From: JALZKA01 sp963717635
Lineage (GTDB): Bacteria; Actinomycetota; Thermoleophilia; Solirubrobacterales; 70-9
DNA: 64,000 nt
Assembly: GCA_963717635.1 (NCBI GenBank)
Contig: OY970347.1
Location: 558,001 to 622,000 of the forward strand
Reading direction: 5' to 3'
Shown here: one piece after another, positions 22,741 through 40,174 of the stretch
Position numbering within the stretch: the stretch's first letter is position 1
Layout of the letters: every line of letters starts with the position of its first letter
Position numbers and translations under genes: made by a program
The notes under the pieces: generated by a model
Databases searched by the model: none
Seen by the model: only the letters and a program-made list of their open reading frames with translations
Told to the model about the DNA's origin: nothing

Positions 22741-23469
22741 ATGAACCGAGAAGAGAAGACAGCCGTAGTCGACGAGCTCGCCGAGCGACTCTCCGAGTCG
22801 GCCGCGATCTTCGCCGTCGAGTACAAGGGGATCAGCGTCCCCCAGGCGGCCGAGCTTCGCGCCAAGCTGCGCGAGTCGGACGCCTCCTTCAAGGTCGTCA
22901 AGAACCGTCTCGCCAAGCTCGCATCCGCCAAGGCCGGGACCGAACTCGACGAGCTGCTGACGGGCCCGATCGCGCTGACGCTGATCAACGGCGACCCCGT
23001 GGTCGTCGCGAAGACGATCACCACCTTCACCAAGGAGCACGACGTCCTCGCCTACAAGGGCGGGGTGATGGATGGCGCTCCACTGGACGTGGAGTCGTTC
23101 ACCGCGATCGCCAAGCTGCCCGGCCTCGACGTCCTGCACGGCCAGCTCGTCGGCTTGGCCGCGAGCCCGCTGACCGGCCTGGTCGCCGGGATGAGCAACC
23201 TGATCTCCGGCCTCGGGCGCCAGCTCGCCCAGATCGCCGAGCAGGGCCTGGTCGCCGGCGAGGCGCCCGAGCCCGAGCCGCCGGTCGAGGAGCCGACGCC
23301 CGCCGAGGCGCCCGCCCCCGAGGAGGCCCCCGTCGAGGAGCCGCCCGCCGAGGAGCCCGCCCCGGAGCCGGAGGCGGCGGCAGATGAACCAGAAACTGAT
23401 GACGATGAAAACCCCCCCGAGGAAGTCGAAGCCGAAGGCGAGACTTCCGAGGGTCAAGAGGAGGATTGA
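22741..23469 (+). CDS. rplJ: 50S ribosomal protein L10 with acidic C-terminal tail
   Basis: 242 residues; L10 is normally about 170. The core has EKTAVVDELAERLSESAAIFAVEYKGI, FKVVKNRLAKLA and the C-terminal helix that carries L7/L12 dimers (SNLISGLGRQLAQIAEQG). The last 65 residues are a Glu/Pro/Ala tail. ATG 22741 is the first start after the attenuator and the one matching the L10 N-terminus. It forms the stalk base with L11. rplL follows after 3 nt. Confidence 0.95.
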   Translation: MNREEKTAVVDELAERLSESAAIFAVEYKGISVPQAAELRAKLRESDASFKVVKNRLAKLASAKAGTELDELLTGPIALTLINGDPVVVAKTITTFTKEHDVLAYKGGVMDGAPLDVESFTAIAKLPGLDVLHGQLVGLAASPLTGLVAGMSNLISGLGRQLAQIAEQGLVAGEAPEPEPPVEEPTPAEAPAPEEAPVEEPPAEEPAPEPEAAADEPETDDDENPPEEVEAEGETSEGQEED

Positions 23470-23472
23470 GAA

Positions 23473-23850
23473 GTGGCCACCACTACTGCTGATTGGATCG
23501 ACGAGCTGAAGGGCATCTCGGTGCTCGAGCTCTCCGAGCGCATCAAGGCGCTCGAGGAGGAGTTCGGCGTCTCGGCGACCGCGGTTGCCGCGGCCGCGCC
23601 GGCGGCTGCCGGCGGCGGCGAGGAAGCCGCCGAGGAGAGCTCGACGGTCGACGTCGTCCTGACCGCCGCCGGCGAGAAGAAGGTCCCCGTGATCAAGGCC
23701 GTGCGTGCGGCCACCGGCCTGGGCCTGAAGGAGGCCAAGGCGGTCGTGGACGGCGCGCCGAACGCGGTCAAGGAGGGCATCGAGCGCGACGAGGCCGACA
23801 AGCTGAAGGCCGAGCTCGAAGAGGCCGGCGCGACCGTCGAACTGAAGTAA
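23473..23850 (+). CDS. rplL: 50S ribosomal protein L7/L12
   Basis: 125 residues from GTG 23473. The N-terminal dimerisation domain (WIDELKGISVLELSERIKALEEEFGVSA) is followed by an Ala/Gly hinge and the C-terminal factor-binding domain (EKKVPVIKAVRAATGLGLKEAKAVVDGAP...EEAGATVELK). It recruits and stimulates EF-Tu and EF-G. Translation is probably coupled with rplJ. Confidence 0.97.
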   Translation: MATTTADWIDELKGISVLELSERIKALEEEFGVSATAVAAAAPAAAGGGEEAAEESSTVDVVLTAAGEKKVPVIKAVRAATGLGLKEAKAVVDGAPNAVKEGIERDEADKLKAELEEAGATVELK

Positions 23851-23866
23851 TTACAGGCGAATCGTG

Positions 23867-23891
23867 CTTCAGGCGTGACCCACGCTTGAAG
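23867..23891 (+). terminator. Hairpin after rplL
   Basis: CTTCAGGCGTG-ACC-CACGCTTGAAG, an 11-bp stem with one G-U, 17 nt after the rplL stop. There is no T-tract, so it may reduce rather than stop transcription into rpoB. Confidence 0.5.
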
Positions 23892-23915
23892 TTGGCGTAC
23901 CCGATGTGGTAACTT
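23886..23915 (+). promoter_or_regulatory. Candidate rpoBC promoter
   Basis: TTGAAG (23886-23891), 18-nt spacer, TAACTT (23910-23915), about 80 nt before the rpoB start. The -35 box is part of the 3' arm of the hairpin after rplL. Confidence 0.45.
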
Positions 23916-23995
23916 CATCGGTCGCGCGCCGTTGACCCTTTTCCGCCCGAATCTGCGCGGGTTCGTCCCTTTCGACCATCTGAGGAGTCGCCCAG

Positions 23996-27553
<3,558 letters not shown>

Positions 27554-27595
27554 GGGACTTGTCCCGAAAGCAGCATGTGCCGGTGAGGTGAAGCC

Positions 27596-31636
<4,041 letters not shown>

Positions 31637-31670
31637 CGCGGCTTCTGGCGGGGCCGGGACCTAAAGCGAT

Positions 31671-32273
31671 CTAGTCGACGATCCGGACGATCTCGCACTC
31701 GCCCGGGAAGTTGACGTCCTTGATCTGGCCGAAACACGTATCGGTGCCGAGGCCGGGCTGAAACTGGTCGACGTTCGAACCGGCGATCAGGGTGTCGTCG
31801 CCGCGGCCGCCGTAGAGGTTGTTGCGGTTGCCGCCGGCGTCGAGGTAGTCGTCGCCGTTACCGCCGCGGAGTACGTCCACCTTGGTGTAGGAGAAGACGG
31901 TGTCGTCGCCGGGCCCGGCGTAGACGTGGTCGCTGCCGCCGTTGTTGCCCTGCGCGCCCCTGAAGTTGTCATTGCCACCCTTCAGGTAGGCGACCGAGCT
32001 GTTCCGCTCGATTGTCACCGAGTCGGCGCCGTCGGTGCCGCTGTAAAAGGTTGCATAGGCCAGGCTGCAGAAGAGCAACAGGGCGAACGCGACGAGCGCA
32101 GATACGCCGACGATCCGTCCTGATTTGCTCGACCTCTCGATGATGCGTCCCCCTATGCCGTACGTTAGCCGCTCTCGGCGGGCTCGGCGGAACCACGCTG
32201 GGCGGCGTGCGCCGCGGCGGCGCGAACCGGAGCCGGCGGGGTGAAGACCCGGGTCCGGCCTCCGGGCGGACAC
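31671..32273 (-). CDS. Small secreted RTX-like calcium-binding protein
   Basis: The RTX part is clear: nonapeptide-type GGxGxD repeats (GGNDNF, GPGDDTVF, GGNGDDYLD, GGRGDDTLI) between about residues 98 and 170 fold as a Ca-filled beta-roll. A membrane or signal segment (GVSALVAFALLLFCSLAYA) precedes them, and two cysteines near the end (DTCFG...GECEI) may form a disulfide. Coordinates use the first ATG. But the first 55 codons overlap the neighbouring gene and the real start is probably near 32141-32144, where AGGGGG precedes ATC codons and no ATG/GTG/TTG exists. It may be a surface protein; its role is unknown. Confidence 0.65.
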   Translation of the reverse strand: MSARRPDPGLHPAGSGSRRRGARRPAWFRRARRERLTYGIGGRIIERSSKSGRIVGVSALVAFALLLFCSLAYATFYSGTDGADSVTIERNSSVAYLKGGNDNFRGAQGNNGGSDHVYAGPGDDTVFSYTKVDVLRGGNGDDYLDAGGNRNNLYGGRGDDTLIAGSNVDQFQPGLGTDTCFGQIKDVNFPGECEIVRIVD

Positions 32274-32497
32274 GACGGGACCGGCAGGGCGTCGGGGGCG
32301 TGCGGCCCGCGGCGCGGACCGCGCGGCTGCTTCGGCTCGCGCCGGAAGCGCTTGAAGCCGTGCTCGCCGCCCCCTTCGGCCGGGGTTTCCTCGGATTCAG
32401 GCTCCGCGTGAAATGCCCACCAGGCGATGTAGAGCAGCAGGCCGACGGGGATCTTCAAGACCACCATCAGGAAGAAGATCGGAACCCAGCCTTCCAC
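32165..32497 (-). CDS. Small single-span membrane protein, unknown
   Basis: 110 residues from GTG 32497 (CTG 32506 is an alternative). One hydrophobic segment (WVPIFFLMVVLKIPVGLLLYIAWW is split around residue 15) is followed by an acidic stretch and a long Pro/Arg/Ala-rich cytosolic tail without structure. I do not recognise the family. It starts 5 nt after the HAD-like gene, so the two form an operon. Confidence 0.6.
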   Translation of the reverse strand: MEGWVPIFFLMVVLKIPVGLLLYIAWWAFHAEPESEETPAEGGGEHGFKRFRREPKQPRGPRRGPHAPDALPVPSCPPGGRTRVFTPPAPVRAAAAHAAQRGSAEPAESG

Positions 32498-32502
32498 CGA
32501 GG

Positions 32503-32994
32503 TCAGTCTACCCCCACTTCCCGCACCCAATCGATCAGTGTGTCGACCTGCGCGTCGGTGAGGCCGACGTCCGAGCGGGTCGGGACCAGCAGGGTGGGGG
32601 CGGGACGCCTCCGGGCCCACTCGTGACAGCTCTCGTCGAGCGAGTCGTCGATCCACGCCAGCGCACGGTCGCCGGCGTACTCCTCGAGCGCGTCGAGCTT
32701 CCAGTGGGCGGTGCCGAATCGAGCTCGGCCTCCGAAGGTGAGGACCGGCAGGTCCGCCGGCAGCCCCAGGAGCAGCGGCAGGTGGTCGTTCGCGCGCTCC
32801 TCCCAGCCGGTCGCCCAGACCAGCTCGAAGTGGTCGGAGAGACGCAGCAGGCGGGGCCCGGCGCCGTCGGCGATGCAGTGCGCGATGCCGTCGATCAAAT
32901 GAAAGCGGCCCGGCACCTCTTCAAGCGGGCCGTCGAAGCCGAACAGGCTGATCACGCCATCGACGTCAACGGCCAGTACGGGTCGCTCACTCAC
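32503..32994 (-). CDS. HAD-superfamily-like hydrolase
   Basis: 163 residues. Motif I is DVDGVIS with both Asp (DxD) at residues 10 and 12; motif II Thr/Ser in ATGWEERAN; a Lys in AHWKLDAL; motif III acidic pair in AWIDDSLD. This is a small capless HAD phosphatase; the substrate is unknown. It diverges from rpsL with 60 nt between, so the two share an intergenic promoter region. Confidence 0.85.
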   Translation of the reverse strand: MSERPVLAVDVDGVISLFGFDGPLEEVPGRFHLIDGIAHCIADGAGPRLLRLSDHFELVWATGWEERANDHLPLLLGLPADLPVLTFGGRARFGTAHWKLDALEEYAGDRALAWIDDSLDESCHEWARRRPAPTLLVPTRSDVGLTDAQVDTLIDWVREVGVD

Positions 32995-33040
32995 GAGATG
33001 GCAGGCTATCCAGACGCCGGGTCAGCAATAGGCGTTCCGC

Positions 33041-33046
33041 TACCAT
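33041..33046 (+). promoter_or_regulatory. rpsL -10 box (TACCAT)
   Basis: GCTACCATC just before rpsL matches GCTACCATC at 53016 before the rpmJ-rpsM block. Here it lies 9 nt before the GTG start, so the message would be nearly leaderless. No convincing -35 box. Confidence 0.5.
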
Positions 33047-33054
33047 CACGCGCC

Positions 33055-33447
33055 GTGCCGTCGACCAATCAGCTGATCCGCAAAGGCCGCAAGAGCCCGC
33101 AGAAGAAGGTCTCCACGCCCGGCCTGAAGTCAGGTCAGGGCCGGAAGCGCCGGATCGCCGCTCCGCAGCGGCGCGGCGTCTGCACGCGGGTCTACACGGC
33201 GACCCCGAAGAAGCCGAACTCGGCGCTTCGGAAGGTCGCGCGCGTGCGGCTGACGAACGGGATGGAGGTCACCTGCTACATCCCGGGTGAGGGCCACAAT
33301 CTTCAGGAGCACTCGGTCGTCCTCGTGCGCGGCGGTCGCGTCAAGGACCTGCCGGGCGTGCGCTACAAGGTGATCCGCGGCACGCTCGACGCATCCGGCG
33401 TGTCCGATCGCAAGCAATCACGCTCGATGTACGGCGTGAAGAAGTAA
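33055..33447 (+). CDS. rpsL: 30S ribosomal protein S12
   Basis: 130 residues from GTG 33055. PSTNQLIRKGR start, the decoding loop TPKKPNSALRKVARVRLTNG with Lys at the classical streptomycin-resistance position (wild-type), and the loop PGVRYKVIRG. The Asp before Leu-Pro-Gly-Val that is often methylthiolated is present. It starts the str operon. No Shine-Dalgarno sequence is visible, which fits a leaderless message. Confidence 0.97.
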   Translation: MPSTNQLIRKGRKSPQKKVSTPGLKSGQGRKRRIAAPQRRGVCTRVYTATPKKPNSALRKVARVRLTNGMEVTCYIPGEGHNLQEHSVVLVRGGRVKDLPGVRYKVIRGTLDASGVSDRKQSRSMYGVKK

Positions 33448-33611
33448 GCGGTGACTCCTCCCACCACGGCACCCCTCAGCCGGCTGCAAACCTTCGCCGG
33501 CGCTGCGTCCTCGGACTCGGCTTTGCAACCAGCAAAGCCTTCGCCCTTCGTCCTTGCCCGGCTCGGTTTTTGCACGGCTGAGCGGCACCGTGGCGGAAGG
33601 AGGCACCGCTA
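33448..33611 (+). promoter_or_regulatory. 162-nt structured intercistronic element, copy 1 (rpsL-rpsG)
   Basis: Fills the gap from the rpsL stop to the rpsG start. Conserved with copy 2 (45473-45638): GGTGACTCC, CTGCAAACC-TCGCC, GCGTCCTCG, TCCTTGCCCG, CTCGGTTTT and GGAGGCACCG-TAATG. Hairpins: CCACGG/CCGTGG (33464, 33588), CTCAGCCG/CGGCTGAG (33475, 33575), and GGCTTTGC/GCAAAGCC (33519, 33532). A 53-codon frame from GTG 33451 ends in TAATG on the rpsG start, but its middle is not conserved as protein. Confidence 0.75.
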
Positions 33612-34082
33612 ATGCCGCGCCGAGCCCGAGCAGCGGTCCGTCCCGTCGAGGCGGACGCCCAGCACCGCAGCCGCCTCGTCCAGCAGGTCATCAACAAGGT
33701 GATGCTGCACGGCAAGAAGTCGGTCGCGGAGCAGATCACCTACGACGCGCTCGCGATCGTCGGCGAACGCTCGGGGCGGCCGCCGGTCGAGGTGCTCGAC
33801 GAGGCGATCAAGGAGCTGACCCCGAACCTCGAGGTCAAGTCCCGCCGGGTCGGCGGCGCCACCTACCAGGTCCCGGTCGAGGTCCCGGCGCGCCGAGCCC
33901 GCACCCTGGCGGTGCGCTGGCTCGTCAGCTTCGCCCGCTCGCGCCGCGAGAAGGCCATGTCCGAGCGTCTCGCGAACGAGATCCTCGAAGCAACCCAGCA
34001 GCAGGGCGGCGCCTGGAAGAGGAAGGACGACATCTACCGCATGGCGCAGGCGAACAAAGCGTTCGCCCACTACCGCTGGTAG
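33612..34082 (+). CDS. rpsG: 30S ribosomal protein S7
   Basis: 156 residues, normal length. PRRARAAVRPVEAD start, VNKVMLHGKKS-type block (INKVMLHGKKSVAEQI), RRVGGATYQVPVEV beta-arm, and C-terminal ANKAFAHYRW. It nucleates folding of the 16S 3' major domain. The ATG overlaps the TAA of the frame in the 162-nt element. In most bacteria fusA follows; here 2.2 kb of other sequence intervenes. Confidence 0.97.
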   Translation: MPRRARAAVRPVEADAQHRSRLVQQVINKVMLHGKKSVAEQITYDALAIVGERSGRPPVEVLDEAIKELTPNLEVKSRRVGGATYQVPVEVPARRARTLAVRWLVSFARSRREKAMSERLANEILEATQQQGGAWKRKDDIYRMAQANKAFAHYRW

Positions 34083-34127
34083 CCCCGGCCCTACGGACCA
34101 TCGGCAGCCAGAGAGGGGGGCGAAGTC

Positions 34128-34178
34128 CGCGGCTTTGTCACCTCTAACGGCGTATAGGCGCTGATCGGAGCAAAGTCG
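34128..34178 (+). repeat. Dispersed ~50-bp palindromic repeat, copy B
   Basis: GCGGCTTTGTC...AACGGCGTATAGGCG...GATCGGAGCAAAGTCG. It is about 80% identical to copy C and lies 9 nt before the decayed AbiEi-like gene, so copies B and C flank that gene as direct repeats. Confidence 0.75.
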
Positions 34179-34186
34179 AAGGCGTC

Positions 34187-34763
34187 ATGGCCAACTTGGC
34201 GCGACGGCAGAAGAGCAATGTCACCCGTGAGCAGCTGCAGGCCGCCGGCTTCACTCGCCAGGTGATCGAGCGTCGGGTCGAACTCGGTTCCCTACATCCC
34301 GAGTTTCCCGGCGTCTATCGCGTCGGCCACCTGGCCGAGCCACCGTCGGCTCACGTCGCGACCGGGGCTGCGGGTCCACACGATCCGCAGATTCCAGCCG
34401 GCCGAGCTTCGCCGCCATTGTGGGCTCCCGATCACCGCTCCCTCGTTGACTCTGCTGGATCCGGCGGGCGTGGTGGGGGAGGCCGGACTCGCTCGGGCTT
34501 TGAATGAGGCGCGTGTGAAGGAGTTGGTCGCTGACGAGGAGATTCATGACGCGCTGCGTGCGCATCCGAATCGCAGCGGAGCTCGGGCTCTAAGGGCATT
34601 GATGGGGAAGGAGGAGGCGGAGTTCGTAGTCGAACGGTTTATCCGCGACCGGCGGCGCCGAGCGGACCTTCAGGCGCGCGGCTATGAGGTGTTCGTCATC
34701 ACGTGGTCAGACCTCGTGGATTGTGCGGAGCTCACGATGAAGCGCCTCCGCGCGGTCCGTTAA
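34187..34763 (+). pseudogene. Decayed AbiEi/DUF559-type gene
   Basis: The first frame (34187 on) encodes the N-terminal winged-helix of AbiEi-like antitoxin domains (VTREQLQAAGFTRQVIERRVELGSLHPEFPGVYRVGH, split pattern). After about codon 50 the homologous sequence continues in another frame (HTIRRFQPAELRRHCGLPIT; TLLDPAGVVGEAGLARALNEA) and ends with ADLQARGYEVFVITW, the end of the DUF559 endonuclease-like domain. The central block of that domain, with its Asp and Val-Glu-x-Asp-Gly motif, is missing. Thus one frameshift and at least one internal deletion. Family call is from memory of similar actinobacterial proteins. Confidence 0.75.
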
Positions 34764-34776
34764 CGGTCGCCAAGTC

Positions 34777-34827
34777 GCGGCTTTGTCGTCCTGACCGGCG
34801 TATAGCCGCCGATCGGCGCAAAGCCGT
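34777..34827 (+). repeat. Dispersed ~50-bp palindromic repeat, copy C
   Basis: CGGCTTTGTCG...TGACCGGCGTATAGCCG...CCGATCGGCGCAAAGCCG, with perfect outer arms CGGCTTTG/CAAAGCCG. Starts 14 nt after the pseudogene end; the inverted complement of copy A aligns closely. Confidence 0.75.
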
Positions 34828-34832
34828 GCGGC

Positions 34833-35381
34833 TCAGCCTGATTCGCGCTGGGCTTCGGTCACGCCCGCTTCGCCGCCGGCGCTCGCCAGGGTGACTGGCG
34901 GCTCGGTTTCGCGCTTTTCGCCCGGGCGCAACGACGCGAGCTGCTCCGTTGACATCGTTGCGAGCGCTGCGCCCGTGAACGCCAGCGCTAGGGCGCCCAG
35001 CATCTCCAGCCAGAAGCCTGCCTGGGGGATCGCTTCGGCGTCGATGAAGGACTGGCGGGCGTCGTTGAGCGTGCCCACCTGGCCGGCGTCCGGGAGGTCG
35101 ATCAGGAGGAAGATCAGGAGCGCGAGGCCGCCCATGGCGGCGACCGCGATCGCCGCCGGCTTCGACCCGGCCCAGACCGCGATCACCACCGCGAGCGCGG
35201 CGAAGGCCGCGATGATCATCAGGGCGGGCCCGTGATGGTCGATCACGCTGCGTGATTCGAGCGGCTCGGCGCCCGGCGGCGTGAACTCGAACATCGTCAT
35301 CAGCTGCGAGGCGAACAACACGACCGCCGCGGTCATGCAGACCCACGGCAACAGGCGCTCGGCGCGGCTGGTGTGGTCCAT
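34833..35381 (-). CDS. Membrane protein, paralog of the upstream gene
   Basis: 182 residues from ATG 35381, which overlaps the stop of the 57-nt element frame (TGATG). Four membrane segments (about 11-27, 52-70, 76-92 and 125-145) surround an external loop (FTPPGAEPLESRSVIDHH). A hydrophilic tail follows. It shares layout with the preceding gene: GFWLEMLGALALAF versus GFWVQLACGVLLIA in the last membrane segment and an acidic loop before it. No known family. Probably a two-gene operon inserted between rpsG and fusA. Confidence 0.7.
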   Translation of the reverse strand: MDHTSRAERLLPWVCMTAAVVLFASQLMTMFEFTPPGAEPLESRSVIDHHGPALMIIAAFAALAVVIAVWAGSKPAAIAVAAMGGLALLIFLLIDLPDAGQVGTLNDARQSFIDAEAIPQAGFWLEMLGALALAFTGAALATMSTEQLASLRPGEKRETEPPVTLASAGGEAGVTEAQRESG

Positions 35382-35437
35382 CAGAGACCAGCCCCTACCG
35401 GGGAGGTAAAGATGCTTTCGCGCCTTACGTCGCTCAT
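35381..35437 (-). repeat. 57-nt intercistronic element, copy 4
   Basis: Bridges two genes exactly: TGATG at each end. 5' hairpin GCGAC-GTAA-GGCGC (GNRA loop), then a CCCC-GGTA-GGGG hairpin whose 3' arm is the ribosome site of the next gene. The frame reads MSDVRRESIFTSPVGAGL (18 aa). Confidence 0.7.
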
Positions 35438-35490
35438 CAGCCACCCGCCTCCACCGGGGAGGCGAACACGCGCTTGCGCCTGACGTCCCC
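35437..35490 (-). repeat. 57-nt element, copy 8, inside a gene 3' end
   Basis: GGACGTCAGGCGC then CCTCC-CCGGT-GGAGG and TGATG. It is directly followed by copy 4, giving a tandem pair. It encodes the C-terminus of the membrane protein. Confidence 0.55.
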
Positions 35491-36198
35491 GGGGTCGAGC
35501 AGGTTTGCGATCAGCGGCGCGAGGGCGATCAGCAGGACCCCGCAGGCGAGCTGTACCCAGAACCCGCCCAGGAGGCTCGCCGAGGCGCCTTCGTAGGCGA
35601 CCGCAGCCGATCCCTCGTCGAGGCCCTTCGGAGCATCCACGATCAGGCTGACGGCGATCGTGATCAGCCCGATCGGGGCCAGCAACCAGGCCGCTCGCAG
35701 GTACCCTGCGGCGCAGGCGCCGACGGCCGCCAATGCCGCGAGCGCGAGCGGCAGCCCGACCCAGGCGTGCGCGCTGCCGGTGCTCGCCTCCTCGACCTCG
35801 GGCGCCGGCGCCACGCTGTCGACGCCCGCGTAGTCCGCGGTCCCGATCGCCACGCTGCGGTAGTCGGCGAACTGCGAGAGGGCGAGCGCGGCAGCGGTGA
35901 CGGCGGCGACCGCGAGCGCCGCGCGCAGTGGCGTCACCTCGCGCTCGGCCAGCCGGAACAGACGCACCAGGAAGCGCCAGAGCGCCTGCAGGAGCGGCCA
36001 GATGAAGAGCCACGCGGCGAGCGTTGTCCGGCCGGCCCACTCCGCGGCGCGCATGTAGAGCCCGACCGGAATCCTGAGCATCTCGCGCGCGATCGCGACG
36101 AGCTCGGACAAAACCCGCCGCGCGGTCTTCGCGAGTCCCGCAGGGCGCCCCGAAACGGGGCCTCCGGGAGGCCTGGAACCCGGCTTTCTCAGCCGCAT
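35437..36198 (-). CDS. Membrane protein of unknown function
   Basis: 253 residues. A basic, Pro/Gly-rich N-terminus is followed by an amphipathic region (residues 25-75, hydrophobic around TLAAWLFIWPLLQALWRFL), then four membrane segments around an external acidic loop (DSVAPAPEVEEASTG). Related in layout to the downstream gene. Its last 17 residues (DVRRKRVFASPVEAGG) are encoded by a copy of the 57-nt element that has merged with the gene end. A Lys/Arg-rich start suggests cytosolic N-terminus. No family recognised. Confidence 0.7.
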   Translation of the reverse strand: MRLRKPGSRPPGGPVSGRPAGLAKTARRVLSELVAIAREMLRIPVGLYMRAAEWAGRTTLAAWLFIWPLLQALWRFLVRLFRLAEREVTPLRAALAVAAVTAAALALSQFADYRSVAIGTADYAGVDSVAPAPEVEEASTGSAHAWVGLPLALAALAAVGACAAGYLRAAWLLAPIGLITIAVSLIVDAPKGLDEGSAAVAYEGASASLLGGFWVQLACGVLLIALAPLIANLLDPGDVRRKRVFASPVEAGG

Positions 36199-36207
36199 CT
36201 GGTGGTC

Positions 36208-36235
36208 TTGGCGGGCTTCATGCCTCTGCTATAGT
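36208..36235 (+). promoter_or_regulatory. Candidate fusA promoter
   Basis: TTGGCG (36208-36213), 16-nt spacer, TATAGT (36230-36235). The predicted start is near 36242, about 98 nt before the fusA ATG. It supplies fusA-tuf independently of rpsL-rpsG, as needed given the inserted island. Confidence 0.55.
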
Positions 36236-36254
36236 CAGGCGTCGCTCGCGGCCC

Positions 36255-36274
36255 GGCCCGAAAGGGCCTTTTTT
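36255..36274 (+). terminator. Early terminator-like hairpin in the fusA leader
   Basis: GGCCC-GAAA-GGGCC followed by TTTTTT, beginning only about 13 nt after the predicted start. With no plus-strand gene closer than 1.5 kb upstream, it is best read as an attenuator of fusA-tuf. Confidence 0.7.
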
Positions 36275-36339
36275 GTGCTCTGGACCGGTCCCGCGGCATT
36301 CCTGACCTCTTCCTCGGACCAACACTCTAGACGCAACCC

Positions 36340-38448
<2,109 letters not shown>

Positions 38449-38501
38449 CTATATTCCTACGGTTCGCTTCCGAGAGAAAAAAGACTGGAGAAACAGAGCA
38501 G

Positions 38502-39689
<1,188 letters not shown>

Positions 39690-39699
39690 CACCCCACGA

Positions 39700-39728
39700 G
39701 GGACCGGCAAGAAGCCGGTCCCTTTTTT
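39700..39728 (+). terminator. Intrinsic terminator after tuf
   Basis: GGGACCGGC-AAGAA-GCCGGTCCC (9-bp perfect stem) followed by TTTTTT, 10 nt after the tuf stop. Confidence 0.93.
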
Positions 39729-39850
39729 GCGGCCCTCGGGCCGAGCGGCCGCCGGCCGCAGGTAAGGACATAAGGCCAACTATTTAGGGGCGGCGCTCCC
39801 CGTGAGCGGCGCCCCGATTACGCGGAAAGACGAGAAACCAAAGCAGCGAA
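39729..39850 (+). promoter_or_regulatory. Leader region of the S10 operon
   Basis: 122 nt between the tuf terminator and rpsJ must contain the start of the large ribosomal operon. AACTATTTAGG near 39779 may include the -10 box; no clear -35. A hairpin GGGGC...GCTC/GAGC...GCCCC (39787-39816) follows and could be an L4- or S10-type control structure; this is not a recognised Rfam shape by eye. Confidence 0.45.
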
Positions 39851-40174
39851 ATGGCGACTCTCGCCACCAACAAGATCCGGATCCGCCTGAAGGCGTACGA
39901 CCACGACGCGATCGATCGCGCGTCGCGCGAGATCGTGGACACGGCCGAGCGCACCGGCGCCACGGTCGCCGGGCCCGTGCCGCTGCCGACCGACAAGAAC
40001 GTCTACTGCGTCATCAAGTCGCCGTTCAAGGACAAGGACTCGCGCGAGCACTTCGAGATCCGCACCCACAAGCGCCTGATCGACATCCACCAGCCGACCC
40101 CGAAGACGATCGATTCGCTGCAGCGCCTGGACGCGCTGCCGGCCGGCGTCGACATCGAGATCAAGCTCGGATGA
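39851..40174 (+). CDS. rpsJ: 30S ribosomal protein S10
   Basis: 107 residues. KIRIRLKAYDHDAIDRASREIV, GPVPLPTDKNVYCVIKSPF and FEIRTHKRLIDI are the signature blocks. S10 also joins NusB for rRNA antitermination. First gene of the S10 operon. The stop overlaps the rplC start. Confidence 0.97.
   Translation: MATLATNKIRIRLKAYDHDAIDRASREIVDTAERTGATVAGPVPLPTDKNVYCVIKSPFKDKDSREHFEIRTHKRLIDIHQPTPKTIDSLQRLDALPAGVDIEIKLG

Noticed and set aside
33451..33612. 53-codon frame as an ordinary gene
   Set aside because: The central codons are in a different frame between the two copies while the nucleotide blocks stay conserved.
34446..34763. Separate 105-codon gene
   Set aside because: It is the frameshifted continuation of the AbiEi-like pseudogene; its first residues align in the middle of that family.
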